Shown here piece after piece: positions 15,883 to 22,262 of a stretch of 22,262 nucleotides of DNA. Both the position numbers and the translations under genes were made by a program. Under the pieces are notes generated by a model. It had not been told where the DNA came from. It was given only the letters and a program-made list of their open reading frames with translations, and made no database searches. Each line of letters starts with the position of its first letter. Within the stretch, counting starts at the first letter, position 1. Origin of the DNA: Euryarchaeota archaeon UBA10 (GTDB lineage Archaea; Thermoplasmatota; Poseidoniia; Poseidoniales; Poseidoniaceae); contig DAGO01000107.1 in assembly GCA_002498185.1 (NCBI GenBank), positions 1,269 through 23,530 of the forward strand, read 5' to 3'.

Positions 15883-16608
15883 ATGAAGGGGTTGCTGTCA
15901 GCCCGAGACATGTTGCGTCAATGTAAGAAGCGCTCTTGCTCAATCAATAACGGACACTTTACTGGTAGTAACTGTCCAGTTTGTAATGAAGAAGGCAAGT
16001 TCATCATGTCTGATAGAGAAGCCAACAGCCTGGGACGAATTTTGGCATTAGTACTACGTCACGCACCTGAAAAGTTTGATGTTGAAATGGACCTTAATGG
16101 ATGGGTTAATTCTCGTGAGTTATCAGAGGCCATCCAAAACAAGAGAAGGCATTTCCACTGGCTACGTGGCTGGCATTTTGAAGCAATTGCAAATGCAGAC
16201 ACAAAAGGCAGATATCAAGTCGAGGGAGAAATGATCAGAGCAACTTACGGACATTCTATCGAATTGGAATTAGACCTACCGACAGATGACATCCCTGAAG
16301 CATTGTACTGGCCGTGTGATCCTGAGACTGTTTCAACTCACATGGAGTATGGTATTACAGCAGGGGACAGAAAACACGTTCACTTGTCAAAGACAATTTC
16401 CAATGCTATGGAAGCAGGACACGTTCGAATTAGCCGCCCTGCAATTTTGGAGGTCGACACTACCAGAGCTATTGCAGATGGATTTACTATTTGGCGAGCG
16501 GGTAAGACAGTGTTCTTGTGCGAAGAGATGCCACCTGACTACTTGTACCATGTCGAAGCGGATGACCCTTCAATCCAAGACATGATTGCAATGTGGGAAG
16601 AAGAGTGA
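15883..16608 (+). CDS. kptA: RNA 2'-phosphotransferase Tpt1/KptA
   Basis: Tpt1/KptA transfers an internal RNA 2'-phosphate to NAD+, releasing ADP-ribose 1'',2''-cyclic phosphate and nicotinamide. From the ATG at 15883 the protein has 241 residues. The N-terminus has a Cys/His cluster (C14, C19, H25, C31, C34) like the zinc knuckle of archaeal members. The catalytic Arg-His-Arg-Arg set is complete: R59 and H60 in LRH, R119 in IRATYGHSI, and R163 in GDRKHVHLS. The YHGT sequence of bacterial and eukaryotic members is LYWPC here. The frame stays open back to 15766, but that would overlap the thiolase start and add sequence not found in the family. An ATG at 15910 is another option. The stop directly abuts the stop of the convergent small gene. 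Confidence 0.9.
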   Translation: MKGLLSARDMLRQCKKRSCSINNGHFTGSNCPVCNEEGKFIMSDREANSLGRILALVLRHAPEKFDVEMDLNGWVNSRELSEAIQNKRRHFHWLRGWHFEAIANADTKGRYQVEGEMIRATYGHSIELELDLPTDDIPEALYWPCDPETVSTHMEYGITAGDRKHVHLSKTISNAMEAGHVRISRPAILEVDTTRAIADGFTIWRAGKTVFLCEEMPPDYLYHVEADDPSIQDMIAMWEEE

Positions 16609-16947
16609 TTATTCCACATAGTTACCGCAACTAGGACAGAAGTCCAAGTCTGGGTCCATGTTTGCACCACAATGTGGGCAGAAGCCACCGGCGATTGCAA
16701 TTACTTGTTTGGCAATTTTTGCAGAATCCGGGTCTTGAGTTGCAAGTGCCTGAACTATTTGCATTGGGTTCTGTCCTAGTTTAGACAATTCCTTGAATTT
16801 GTTAGCAAAATCAATCGCCAATAATAGAGAAGATTCAATTTGCCACTGCCTCTTCTCTCTTTCGATTTTATCAACAATATCTTCGCATGCATCTAATTCT
16901 GCCTGCATGTGGCGGATGAACTCATCCACCGATGGTGACTCTGTCAT
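16609..16947 (-). CDS. Small uncharacterised zinc-ribbon protein
   Basis: This 112-residue protein has a helical N-terminal part with a high charge content (about 6-60, possibly a short coiled coil around QAELDACEDIVDKIEREKR) and ends in a double CxxC ribbon, CPHC at 90-93 and CPSC at 104-107, spaced as in general zinc-ribbon domains. No other domain is visible. Its TAA stop (complement of 16609-16611) is immediately next to the Tpt1 TGA, with no spacer. The start at 16947 faces the isopentenyl phosphate kinase gene across about 53 bases. Codon usage and composition match the neighbours. Function unknown. Confidence 0.75.
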   Translation of the reverse strand: MTESPSVDEFIRHMQAELDACEDIVDKIEREKRQWQIESSLLLAIDFANKFKELSKLGQNPMQIVQALATQDPDSAKIAKQVIAIAGGFCPHCGANMDPDLDFCPSCGNYVE

Positions 16948-16969
16948 GTTACGACCCTATCCAGACTCC

Positions 16970-16980
16970 CATGTAAATCC
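16970..16980. promoter_or_regulatory. Shared TATA-like element between divergent genes
   Basis: CATGTAAATCC is centred about 26 bases before the ATG at 17001 on the + strand and about 28 bases before the start at 16947 on the - strand. It could serve as TATA element in either direction. It resembles the TTGTAAATC before the gene at 11939. Confidence 0.3.
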
Positions 16981-17000
16981 AATGCACACATTAGTACGAA

Positions 17001-17789
17001 ATGTGTGGCATAAGCATGGCCGGCACAGTTGTCATCAAATGGGGTGGAGGATTAATCACTCACAAAGACAAGTTGTGCAGCGTCAATCAGAACGTAATCG
17101 ATTCTTTGGCAAATGTTTGCAAAAACTCCAACAAAAAGTTGGTTATCGTACATGGTGCAGGTTCTTTTGGACATATGAAGGCCAAAAAATTCCGCCTAGC
17201 CGAAGGAAGAGTGGCGGGTCTGAGTCAAGATGAAGCTGTTGCTGAGGTACGGAATGACATGTTAGAACTTAATCAAAAAGTAGTTTCTTCATTGGAATCA
17301 AGAGGTTTGGATGTGCGATCATTTCCTCCTCATCAGTGGGCTAAGGGAACAGGGCCAAACTTTTCTGGAGAACTCCCGCTTTACGAGGGAATTACCGTTG
17401 TTTACGGTGATGTTGTTGATGACGAATCAAACGATTTCGGTATACTTTCTGGAGACGACCTGATGCTGCGTTATGCCAAGGAGTTACCCGATGTGGAAAG
17501 GGCGGTTTTTGCAATAGGGGGCGTGGATGGAATTCTGAGGGTTCCTCCCAGTAAGGCCGGTCCAGGTGATTTGATTGAGGAATGGAATCCTTCGATGGAG
17601 TTCGAAGGAGAACATGCTGCAGAGATAGATGTCACTGGAGGAATTGGATTGAAGGCTACCAGAGGGTCAATGATTGCTTCTGGGGGAGTTGATGTCATTC
17701 TTGTTAATGGTGAAATCCCGCAAAGAGTTGCTGATGCAATTGAGGGGTTGCCGGTAGTTGGGACAAGAATAGTTCCGGGGAACTGTTGA
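17001..17789 (+). CDS. Isopentenyl phosphate kinase (IPK)
   Basis: IPK phosphorylates isopentenyl phosphate with ATP to isopentenyl diphosphate, the final step of the archaeal mevalonate pathways. This is an amino-acid-kinase-fold protein: VVIKWGGGLIT (about 10-20) is the nucleotide glycine loop (KLGGS in most relatives), IVHGAGSFGH (49-58) contains the catalytic/recognition His58, and VYGDVV...FGILSGDDLMLRYA plus AIGGVDGI complete the family pattern. Gly replaces the usual Ser in GGS. Length 262 is typical. Start options are the ATG at 17001, placed for leaderless transcription from the element at 16970-16980, and the ATG at 17016, nearer the usual N-terminus; neither has a clear Shine-Dalgarno site. 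The isomerase-synthase fusion follows within about 35 bases, so this is a prenyl-precursor operon. Confidence 0.93.
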   Translation: MCGISMAGTVVIKWGGGLITHKDKLCSVNQNVIDSLANVCKNSNKKLVIVHGAGSFGHMKAKKFRLAEGRVAGLSQDEAVAEVRNDMLELNQKVVSSLESRGLDVRSFPPHQWAKGTGPNFSGELPLYEGITVVYGDVVDDESNDFGILSGDDLMLRYAKELPDVERAVFAIGGVDGILRVPPSKAGPGDLIEEWNPSMEFEGEHAAEIDVTGGIGLKATRGSMIASGGVDVILVNGEIPQRVADAIEGLPVVGTRIVPGNC

Positions 17790-17815
17790 TGTAGTGGACG
17801 CGAAACCGGTTGTAC

Positions 17816-17821
17816 GGTGAG
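17816..17821 (+). promoter_or_regulatory. Shine-Dalgarno site of the isomerase-synthase fusion
   Basis: GGTGAG sits four bases before the ATG at 17825. It decides against the in-frame TTG at 17810 as the start. Confidence 0.6.
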
Positions 17822-17824
17822 TGC

Positions 17825-19555
17825 ATGTCTGGATATGGCATAGAGGATGTTCCGACCATGCAATTCGAGGCTGATGCCTCCGAGGTGTTGGCTGGCTCTG
17901 ACTCAATTCAAGAGTCTCTCATGTCAGAGGCAGTCATTCAAGTAACTGAAAATGACGAAGTCGTTGGACCAATCTCAAAATTTGATAGCCATCACGGGGA
18001 TGGAAAGTACCACCGAGCATTCAGCGTGATGCTTTTCGATTCTTCTGGCCGTTTGTTGCTGCAAAGAAGAGCATCGCACAAAATCACATTCCCAGATGTG
18101 TGGGCAAACTCATGTTGCTCTCATCCATTACACTCTGAAGAAGAAATGGAACTCAAAAACGCTCTAGGAGTCAAGAGGGCTGCAATCAGAAAATTGGAAC
18201 AGGAATTAGGTATTCATCCGTCTCAAGTTCCTATTGAGAAGTTTGATTTTGTTACAAGAATGCGTTACCAAGCTCGCCAAGACGAAGATTGGATAGAGAG
18301 AGAAATCGACCATTGCTTAGTCATCCATGCTGATGTAGATGTGAATCCTAACCCGAATGAAGTTAGTGAAATTAAGTGGGTATCCCATGAAGATTTAGAA
18401 GAAATGTTGGTCGCTGATGATACTGAAAATGTCATTGCACCATGGTTCAGATGCATTGCTGCAAGAATAATGGATGATGATTGGTGGAGACCAGGCTGTG
18501 TATCGGCTGATGATATGATTCACGATATGGGCGACGTATCTCACATGCTACCGAATGCAATTGGTGCAGACTTGTCAACAAGTATCGCTGAGGTCAAGGA
18601 CTTGGTAGAGAGCCGAATTGAGCGAGCACTGACTCACAGCAAACTTCCAAGATTATCTGGTGCAATGATGCATCTCGTAGAAGGAGGAGGTAAGCGTCTG
18701 AGAGCAACATTGCCTTGGCTAGTAGCCAAGGCAGTTGGAGACACCCACTCAGGCCTGTTGGATGTTGGGGCTGCCATAGAAATCATTCACAATTTCACCC
18801 TAGTTCATGATGATATCATGGACGATGATGATGTACGTCGTGGCCGGCCAGCAGTTCACGTAGAGTATGATTTGCCTACAGCAATTAATGCAGGAGATGC
18901 AATGTTGGCCATCGCATTTGAGGCTATGGCAGTAGCAGAAGGAATCGAGCCAGAATTGTTACCATTCCTAGTAAAGCGAATTGGTCGAATGGTTCGAAAG
19001 TGTAGCGAAGGACAGCAACTCGATATTGAATTTGAAGATAGAGATGTGGTTTCTGAAGAGGAGTACATCGAAATGATTCATGGTAAAACCGCTGCAATGT
19101 TCCTGACCTGTGCAGAAGTTGGTTCGCATCTTGCAGGTGCGGATGAAGAAATCATCCAATGCATGCATGATTGGGGCTTGGCCCTTGGCTTGTGTTTCCA
19201 ATTGATGGATGATTTAATCGACGTTTTATCAGACTCTGATACACTCGGTAAGCCAAGTGGAAGTGACGTAGCCCAAGGTAAGCGGACGCTGATGGTTATT
19301 CACGCACTCAGACAACCTGCTTCACAGGCTAAGGACGATTTGCTTGCTGTTCTAGGTAAAGGTGACAACGTTACTGCAGAACAGGTCGCCAGAGGTCATC
19401 AAGCATTACACGATTTGGGTTCAATCGATTATGCGAAGGCAAAAGCTGAAGCATACCATCGTAAAGCTCACGATTGTTTAGATAGAATTTCAGAAAATCC
19501 CGCACTTAGGGCTCTGCGAGAGTTGACAGATTACCAACTCAACCGGATATACTGA
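17825..19555 (+). CDS. Fusion: type 1 isopentenyl-diphosphate isomerase + geranylgeranyl diphosphate synthase
   Basis: One uninterrupted frame joins two enzymes (numbering from the TTG at 17810; subtract 5 for the ATG). Residues ~37-230 are a Nudix-fold type 1 isomerase, which interconverts IPP and DMAPP: KYHRAFSVMLFD holds a metal His, NSCCSHP the catalytic Cys (C103) and EREIDHCL the catalytic Glu (E165), with NPNPNEVSEIKWVS after it as in eukaryotic enzymes. Residues ~255-581 are an all-helical trans-prenyltransferase: GGGKRLR (292-298), first Asp motif DDIMD (334-338), RRGRPAVH, GQQLDIEFE, and second Asp motif DDLID (467-471). Phe329, five residues before the first Asp motif, is the feature that stops elongation at C20 in archaeal GGPP synthases. 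Both sites look complete. Most archaea use the unrelated type 2 isomerase. With the kinase upstream, this makes GGPP for membrane lipids. Confidence 0.93.
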   Translation: MSGYGIEDVPTMQFEADASEVLAGSDSIQESLMSEAVIQVTENDEVVGPISKFDSHHGDGKYHRAFSVMLFDSSGRLLLQRRASHKITFPDVWANSCCSHPLHSEEEMELKNALGVKRAAIRKLEQELGIHPSQVPIEKFDFVTRMRYQARQDEDWIEREIDHCLVIHADVDVNPNPNEVSEIKWVSHEDLEEMLVADDTENVIAPWFRCIAARIMDDDWWRPGCVSADDMIHDMGDVSHMLPNAIGADLSTSIAEVKDLVESRIERALTHSKLPRLSGAMMHLVEGGGKRLRATLPWLVAKAVGDTHSGLLDVGAAIEIIHNFTLVHDDIMDDDDVRRGRPAVHVEYDLPTAINAGDAMLAIAFEAMAVAEGIEPELLPFLVKRIGRMVRKCSEGQQLDIEFEDRDVVSEEEYIEMIHGKTAAMFLTCAEVGSHLAGADEEIIQCMHDWGLALGLCFQLMDDLIDVLSDSDTLGKPSGSDVAQGKRTLMVIHALRQPASQAKDDLLAVLGKGDNVTAEQVARGHQALHDLGSIDYAKAKAEAYHRKAHDCLDRISENPALRALRELTDYQLNRIY

Positions 19556-19970
19556 TTCTACCCGGTTTCAAAACCTTGCAATACCATCGAGTTTCACCGG
19601 GGTATTTTTTGTGAGATATTCGATTGAAGTAGCCATTTGTGAATGATGCTTCAATTGTTTTACACGGCGTTGCGGCAGAAACTACTTCCAATATGCAATC
19701 ACCAACTTCTAATGTTGAACCAATCGTTAGATTGAATCCTTCAACAAGTAAATTTTCTCCAGTTGAACCGGGTGTTATTGGATGTCCTTCAGACTGTAAT
19801 TTAGTCAGTATTTCATTATCTAAAACACAAACTGCTTTCATTTCTCCACCGTGATGTTTTTTGTCAGCTTGGTCATCTCCAACTAAGCCTAGCAAAGAAA
19901 TCTCTGCAGAATCAACTGCAAGTTTCGGAACTCCCCCATTGGAGACGAAAATCCCCAAAACCTGGCCCAT
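19539..19970 (-). CDS. MOSC-domain protein
   Basis: This is a single MOSC domain of about 143 residues, the fold found at the C-terminus of molybdenum-cofactor sulfurases and in YiiM-like proteins. Visible conserved elements (numbering from GTG 19979) are DKKHHGGEMKAV (39-50), TGENLLVEG (73-81), and the ATPCKTI Cys (C106) thought to carry sulfur or bind metal cofactor in the family. No other molybdenum genes are in the window. A GGTGA at 19976-19980 lies five bases before the ATG at 19970, so I prefer that start over the GTG at 19979. It follows EF-2 closely on the same strand. Its last 17 bases overlap the 3' end of the convergent isomerase-synthase gene. The substrate is unknown. Confidence 0.85.
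   Translation of the reverse strand: MGQVLGIFVSNGGVPKLAVDSAEISLLGLVGDDQADKKHHGGEMKAVCVLDNEILTKLQSEGHPITPGSTGENLLVEGFNLTIGSTLEVGDCILEVVSAATPCKTIEASFTNGYFNRISHKKYPGETRWYCKVLKPGRISISG
19559..19610 (+). terminator. Possible terminator of the prenyl-precursor operon
   Basis: A stem of TACCCGGT (19559-19566) and ACCGGGGTA (19596-19604, one bulged base) encloses 29 bases and is directly followed by six T residues (19605-19610) on the + strand, starting three bases after the fusion gene's stop. It lies inside the convergent MOSC gene, where codon content alone could produce it. Archaeal termination needs mainly the T-run; the stem may be incidental. Confidence 0.35.
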
Positions 19971-19975
19971 GTAAG

Positions 19976-19980
19976 TCACC
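19976..19980 (-). promoter_or_regulatory. Shine-Dalgarno site of the MOSC gene
   Basis: GGTGA on the - strand, five bases before the ATG at 19970 and in the short gap after the EF-2 stop. It supports re-initiation on a shared EF-2 transcript. Confidence 0.55.
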
Positions 19981-19993
19981 TGGGTGAACTTAT

Positions 19994-22201
19994 TCAGTCA
20001 GCGTAGTAAGATTCTGGGTTTGGATCTGGCTTCAATCCCTTTCGTGTTCTGATTTCACCGACTACCTTGTCGAATAGTTGAGGTGGTAACATCTCGAAAC
20101 CGATGTTTTCTGAGTTCCAGACAGCACGGCCCTGGGAAGCAGCACGGATGTCGTTGGAGAATCCGAATGTTTCAGCAACAGGCAGTGTTCCGATAACAGT
20201 GGTTGCTTCACCTTCAGATGGCATATCTTCGATGATTCCTCTTCTGTTGGTGATTTCACGAGTAACTTGTCCTAGCCAGTCGTTTGGAACGCTGACGTGA
20301 GATCTCTGCATTGGCTCCATCAAGACTGTGCGTGCACGTAGCATTGCACCCTTGATACCGTTTCTAACTGCAGGAATAGTCTGAGCTGGTCCACGGTGGA
20401 TTGCATCTTCGTGCAACTTTGCATCGACTAGTCTGACCATCATTCCCATAACAGGTTCGTCAGCCACAGGTCCCTTCTTACAAACTTCATTGAATGCTTC
20501 AATAATCAATTCACGAGTCTCGTGAAGTCCTTGGATACCCTTTGTGTCATTCACAAGTACGTTTGTTCCATTGATTGCGTAAATCTTGCGCATTAGGTCC
20601 TTGTCCATTCCGAACTCACCGAACTTGCTTCCGACTTCCTTTGCATCTCCGGACCTGATTGTTCCGTTTCCGAAGTGGCCTTCTCTCAATGCAGCGACGA
20701 CTTCAGCGGAAAGTGGTTCACATTCCATCATGAATCTGTTGTGGCGGTTTGGAGACTTACCTTCGAAGGAGCGTCCCTTGTTGTTGCCTTCAACAGATTC
20801 TCTGTATACAACAATAGGTGGGCTGACCTTTACCTTGATGTTCTGCTCTTCTTCCAATCTGTAGACTGTAATTTCCAAGTGAAGTTCTCCCATACCTGCT
20901 AGAAGTGCTTCACCAGTTTCCTGATTTGTCATAACTTGTAGAGATGCATCAGATTTTGCAAGTGACCTTAGAGCGTCGATGAACTTTGGCAGGTCTTTCA
21001 TGCTCTTTGGCTCAACTGCAACGGTAACTACCGGGTCAGAGTAGTGTCTAATTGCTTCGAATGGAGTGAAATCCTTGTCTCGAGACAATGTTACACCAGC
21101 AGCTGCTGAGCGGATTCCAGTGATTGCTGCGATATTTCCAGCAACAACCTTTGGTACGGTGATTCTGTCTCCACCGACCATCATGCTGACTTGCTGAACA
21201 CGCTCAGGCTTTGCAGCACCGATTGCGTAAACAGATTCACCTTGGTTGATAGCACCAGAGTACAATCTTCCTACAGCGACTTCACCAGCGTGTGGGTCCA
21301 TCCAAATCTTAGTGATCATCATTGCTAGTTCGGCATCTGGGTCACAACTTACCATTGCTTTACCGATTGGAGTGTCTAGGTCGCCAGTCCAAATGTTAGG
21401 AATACGGTATGGTTGTGCTTCGACAGGGCCCGGTAGCTTGGTAACTGCCATGTCTAGAAGAACTTCGTGAACAGGAGCTTTTTGTGCTAGTTCTCTCTGT
21501 TGTTCGTTGTTACAATACTCGAAGATATCCTTGAATGAAATTCCGGACTTAGCCATGTATGGTACTGTTATACCCCAGTTGTGGTATGCAGAACCGAATG
21601 CTACAGTTCCGTCACCTACGCTTACTTGCCATTCCTTCTTCTTTTCTTCAGGAGCGAATTGGCGAATCAACTTGTTGACCTTGGTGATGGTTTCCTTGAA
21701 CCTCTCCATCATGTCTTCAGGAGTTACTTGCAATTCGTTGATTAGACGGTCAACCTTGTTGATGAATAGTACAGGCTTTACCTTCTCCTTCAATGCTTGA
21801 CGAACAACAGTCTCTGTTTGAGGCATTGGTCCTTCTACAGCACATGCTAGAATGAAACAGCCGTCAACAGCACGCATAGCACGAGTAACGTCGCCACCAA
21901 AGTCAACGTGACCTGGTGTATCGATTAGGTTGATGAGATAGTCAGTTCCTTCGACGCTGTGAACCATAGATGCTGAAGCAGCGTTAATGGTAATTCCACG
22001 AGCGCTTTCTTGCTCATCGAAGTCTAGAACTCTGCTCTTTCCAGCTAGGTCTTCGCTCATCATTCCTGCACCTGCAATCAGGTTGTCAGAAAGTGTAGTC
22101 TTTCCGTGGTCAATGTGAGCAGCGATACACAAGTTACGAATCTGTGGTAGGATGTGCATAACTTCTGTTGCCTTCTTGATGTTGTCTTCTTTACGGCCCA
22201 T
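19994..22201 (-). CDS. fusA: Archaeal translation elongation factor 2 (aEF-2)
   Basis: EF-2 is the GTPase that drives translocation on the ribosome. The 735 residues match archaeal EF-2. The G domain has AHIDHGKTT (28-36), the RGIT switch I (68-71), DTPGH (94-98) and NKVD (148-151). Later domains include GMGELHLEI in domain III and, in domain IV, LHEDAIHRGPAQ, whose second His (H602) is the residue converted to diphthamide in archaea and eukaryotes. GPAQ after the diphthamide His is the archaeal form. The extension before the G domain is short (MGRKEDNIKK...), as in archaea. The ATG at 22201 has GGTGA (22208-22212) six bases upstream. The MOSC gene follows at short distance and may be cotranscribed; no str-operon partner is seen inside the window. 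Confidence 0.97.
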   Translation of the reverse strand: MGRKEDNIKKATEVMHILPQIRNLCIAAHIDHGKTTLSDNLIAGAGMMSEDLAGKSRVLDFDEQESARGITINAASASMVHSVEGTDYLINLIDTPGHVDFGGDVTRAMRAVDGCFILACAVEGPMPQTETVVRQALKEKVKPVLFINKVDRLINELQVTPEDMMERFKETITKVNKLIRQFAPEEKKKEWQVSVGDGTVAFGSAYHNWGITVPYMAKSGISFKDIFEYCNNEQQRELAQKAPVHEVLLDMAVTKLPGPVEAQPYRIPNIWTGDLDTPIGKAMVSCDPDAELAMMITKIWMDPHAGEVAVGRLYSGAINQGESVYAIGAAKPERVQQVSMMVGGDRITVPKVVAGNIAAITGIRSAAAGVTLSRDKDFTPFEAIRHYSDPVVTVAVEPKSMKDLPKFIDALRSLAKSDASLQVMTNQETGEALLAGMGELHLEITVYRLEEEQNIKVKVSPPIVVYRESVEGNNKGRSFEGKSPNRHNRFMMECEPLSAEVVAALREGHFGNGTIRSGDAKEVGSKFGEFGMDKDLMRKIYAINGTNVLVNDTKGIQGLHETRELIIEAFNEVCKKGPVADEPVMGMMVRLVDAKLHEDAIHRGPAQTIPAVRNGIKGAMLRARTVLMEPMQRSHVSVPNDWLGQVTREITNRRGIIEDMPSEGEATTVIGTLPVAETFGFSNDIRAASQGRAVWNSENIGFEMLPPQLFDKVVGEIRTRKGLKPDPNPESYYAD

Positions 22202-22207
22202 GGTAAA

Positions 22208-22212
22208 TCACC
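22208..22212 (-). promoter_or_regulatory. Shine-Dalgarno site of EF-2
   Basis: GGTGA on the - strand, six bases before the ATG. Further upstream (about 22246-22258) the strand reads TTTGATAAACC, a possible TATA element, which would give a short leader of about 25 bases. Confidence 0.55.
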
Positions 22213-22262
22213 TGACTCTCGTCTGTTCTCGCCACCTTGAAGGGGTTTATCAAATCGACTAC

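Noticed and set aside
17810..17824. TTG start for the isomerase-synthase fusion
   Set aside because: GGTGAG lies within this stretch, four bases before an ATG at 17825, which is the better start.

Overview
The window looks like a piece of a marine planktonic archaeal chromosome, most likely Marine Group II Euryarchaeota (Candidatus Poseidoniales). The domain is clear from the genes: archaeal elongation factor 2 with a diphthamide site, aIF5A with a hypusine site, the archaeal tRNA pseudouridine-54 methyltransferase TrmY, isopentenyl phosphate kinase, an archaeal-style CoaBC and an archaeal-style Tpt1/KptA with an N-terminal zinc knuckle. Ribosome sites of the form GGTGA, matching the archaeal 16S tail, precede several genes. 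The group is inferred from the moderate base composition, very tight gene packing, a giant thrombospondin-3-repeat surface protein with an aromatic cytoplasmic tail, peptide uptake (OPT) and fatty-acid beta-oxidation enzymes. I see no mobile elements, CRISPR arrays, tRNA or rRNA genes, and no gene-free stretch above 100 bases.

Layout. Positions 1-5384 (+): the end of a 3-hydroxyacyl-CoA dehydrogenase, a 1290-residue membrane-anchored surface protein (seven WD40-like blades, about 16 calcium-binding DxDxDG motifs, one membrane helix, a Trp-rich tail) and an SDR oxidoreductase. Positions 5449-10045 (+): aIF5A, an OPT oligopeptide transporter, an EamA/DMT permease and SurE; the last three overlap or nearly touch. 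Positions 10053-11851 (-): TrmY and CoaBC, overlapping by 4 bases. At 11939-12511 (+) there is a four-helix membrane protein with a zinc ribbon. Positions 12517-15816 (-): a MamK-like actin, a protein with two zinc ribbons and a TerB-like segment, and a thiolase. Positions 15883-16608 (+): Tpt1/KptA, abutting a convergent small zinc-ribbon gene (-). Positions 17001-19555 (+): isopentenyl phosphate kinase followed by one polypeptide fusing a type 1 isopentenyl-diphosphate isomerase to a geranylgeranyl diphosphate synthase. Positions 19539-22201 (-): a MOSC protein behind EF-2.

The most coherent unit is lipid precursor synthesis. The kinase makes IPP, the Nudix half of the fusion makes DMAPP and the synthase half condenses them to GGPP, so two adjacent genes lead from isopentenyl phosphate to the archaeal lipid chain. 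The most unexpected gene is the actin: its motifs follow the magnetosome filament protein MamK rather than MreB, and it lies beside an uncharacterised two-zinc-ribbon/TerB-like protein. The dehydrogenase and thiolase supply two steps of beta-oxidation but are far apart. Genes that begin a transcript mostly lack a Shine-Dalgarno site and have an AT-rich TATA-like element about 24-28 bases before the start codon, which suggests leaderless mRNAs; genes inside operons tend to have GGTGA. Family assignments rest on reading motifs and remembered family sequences, not on database searches.
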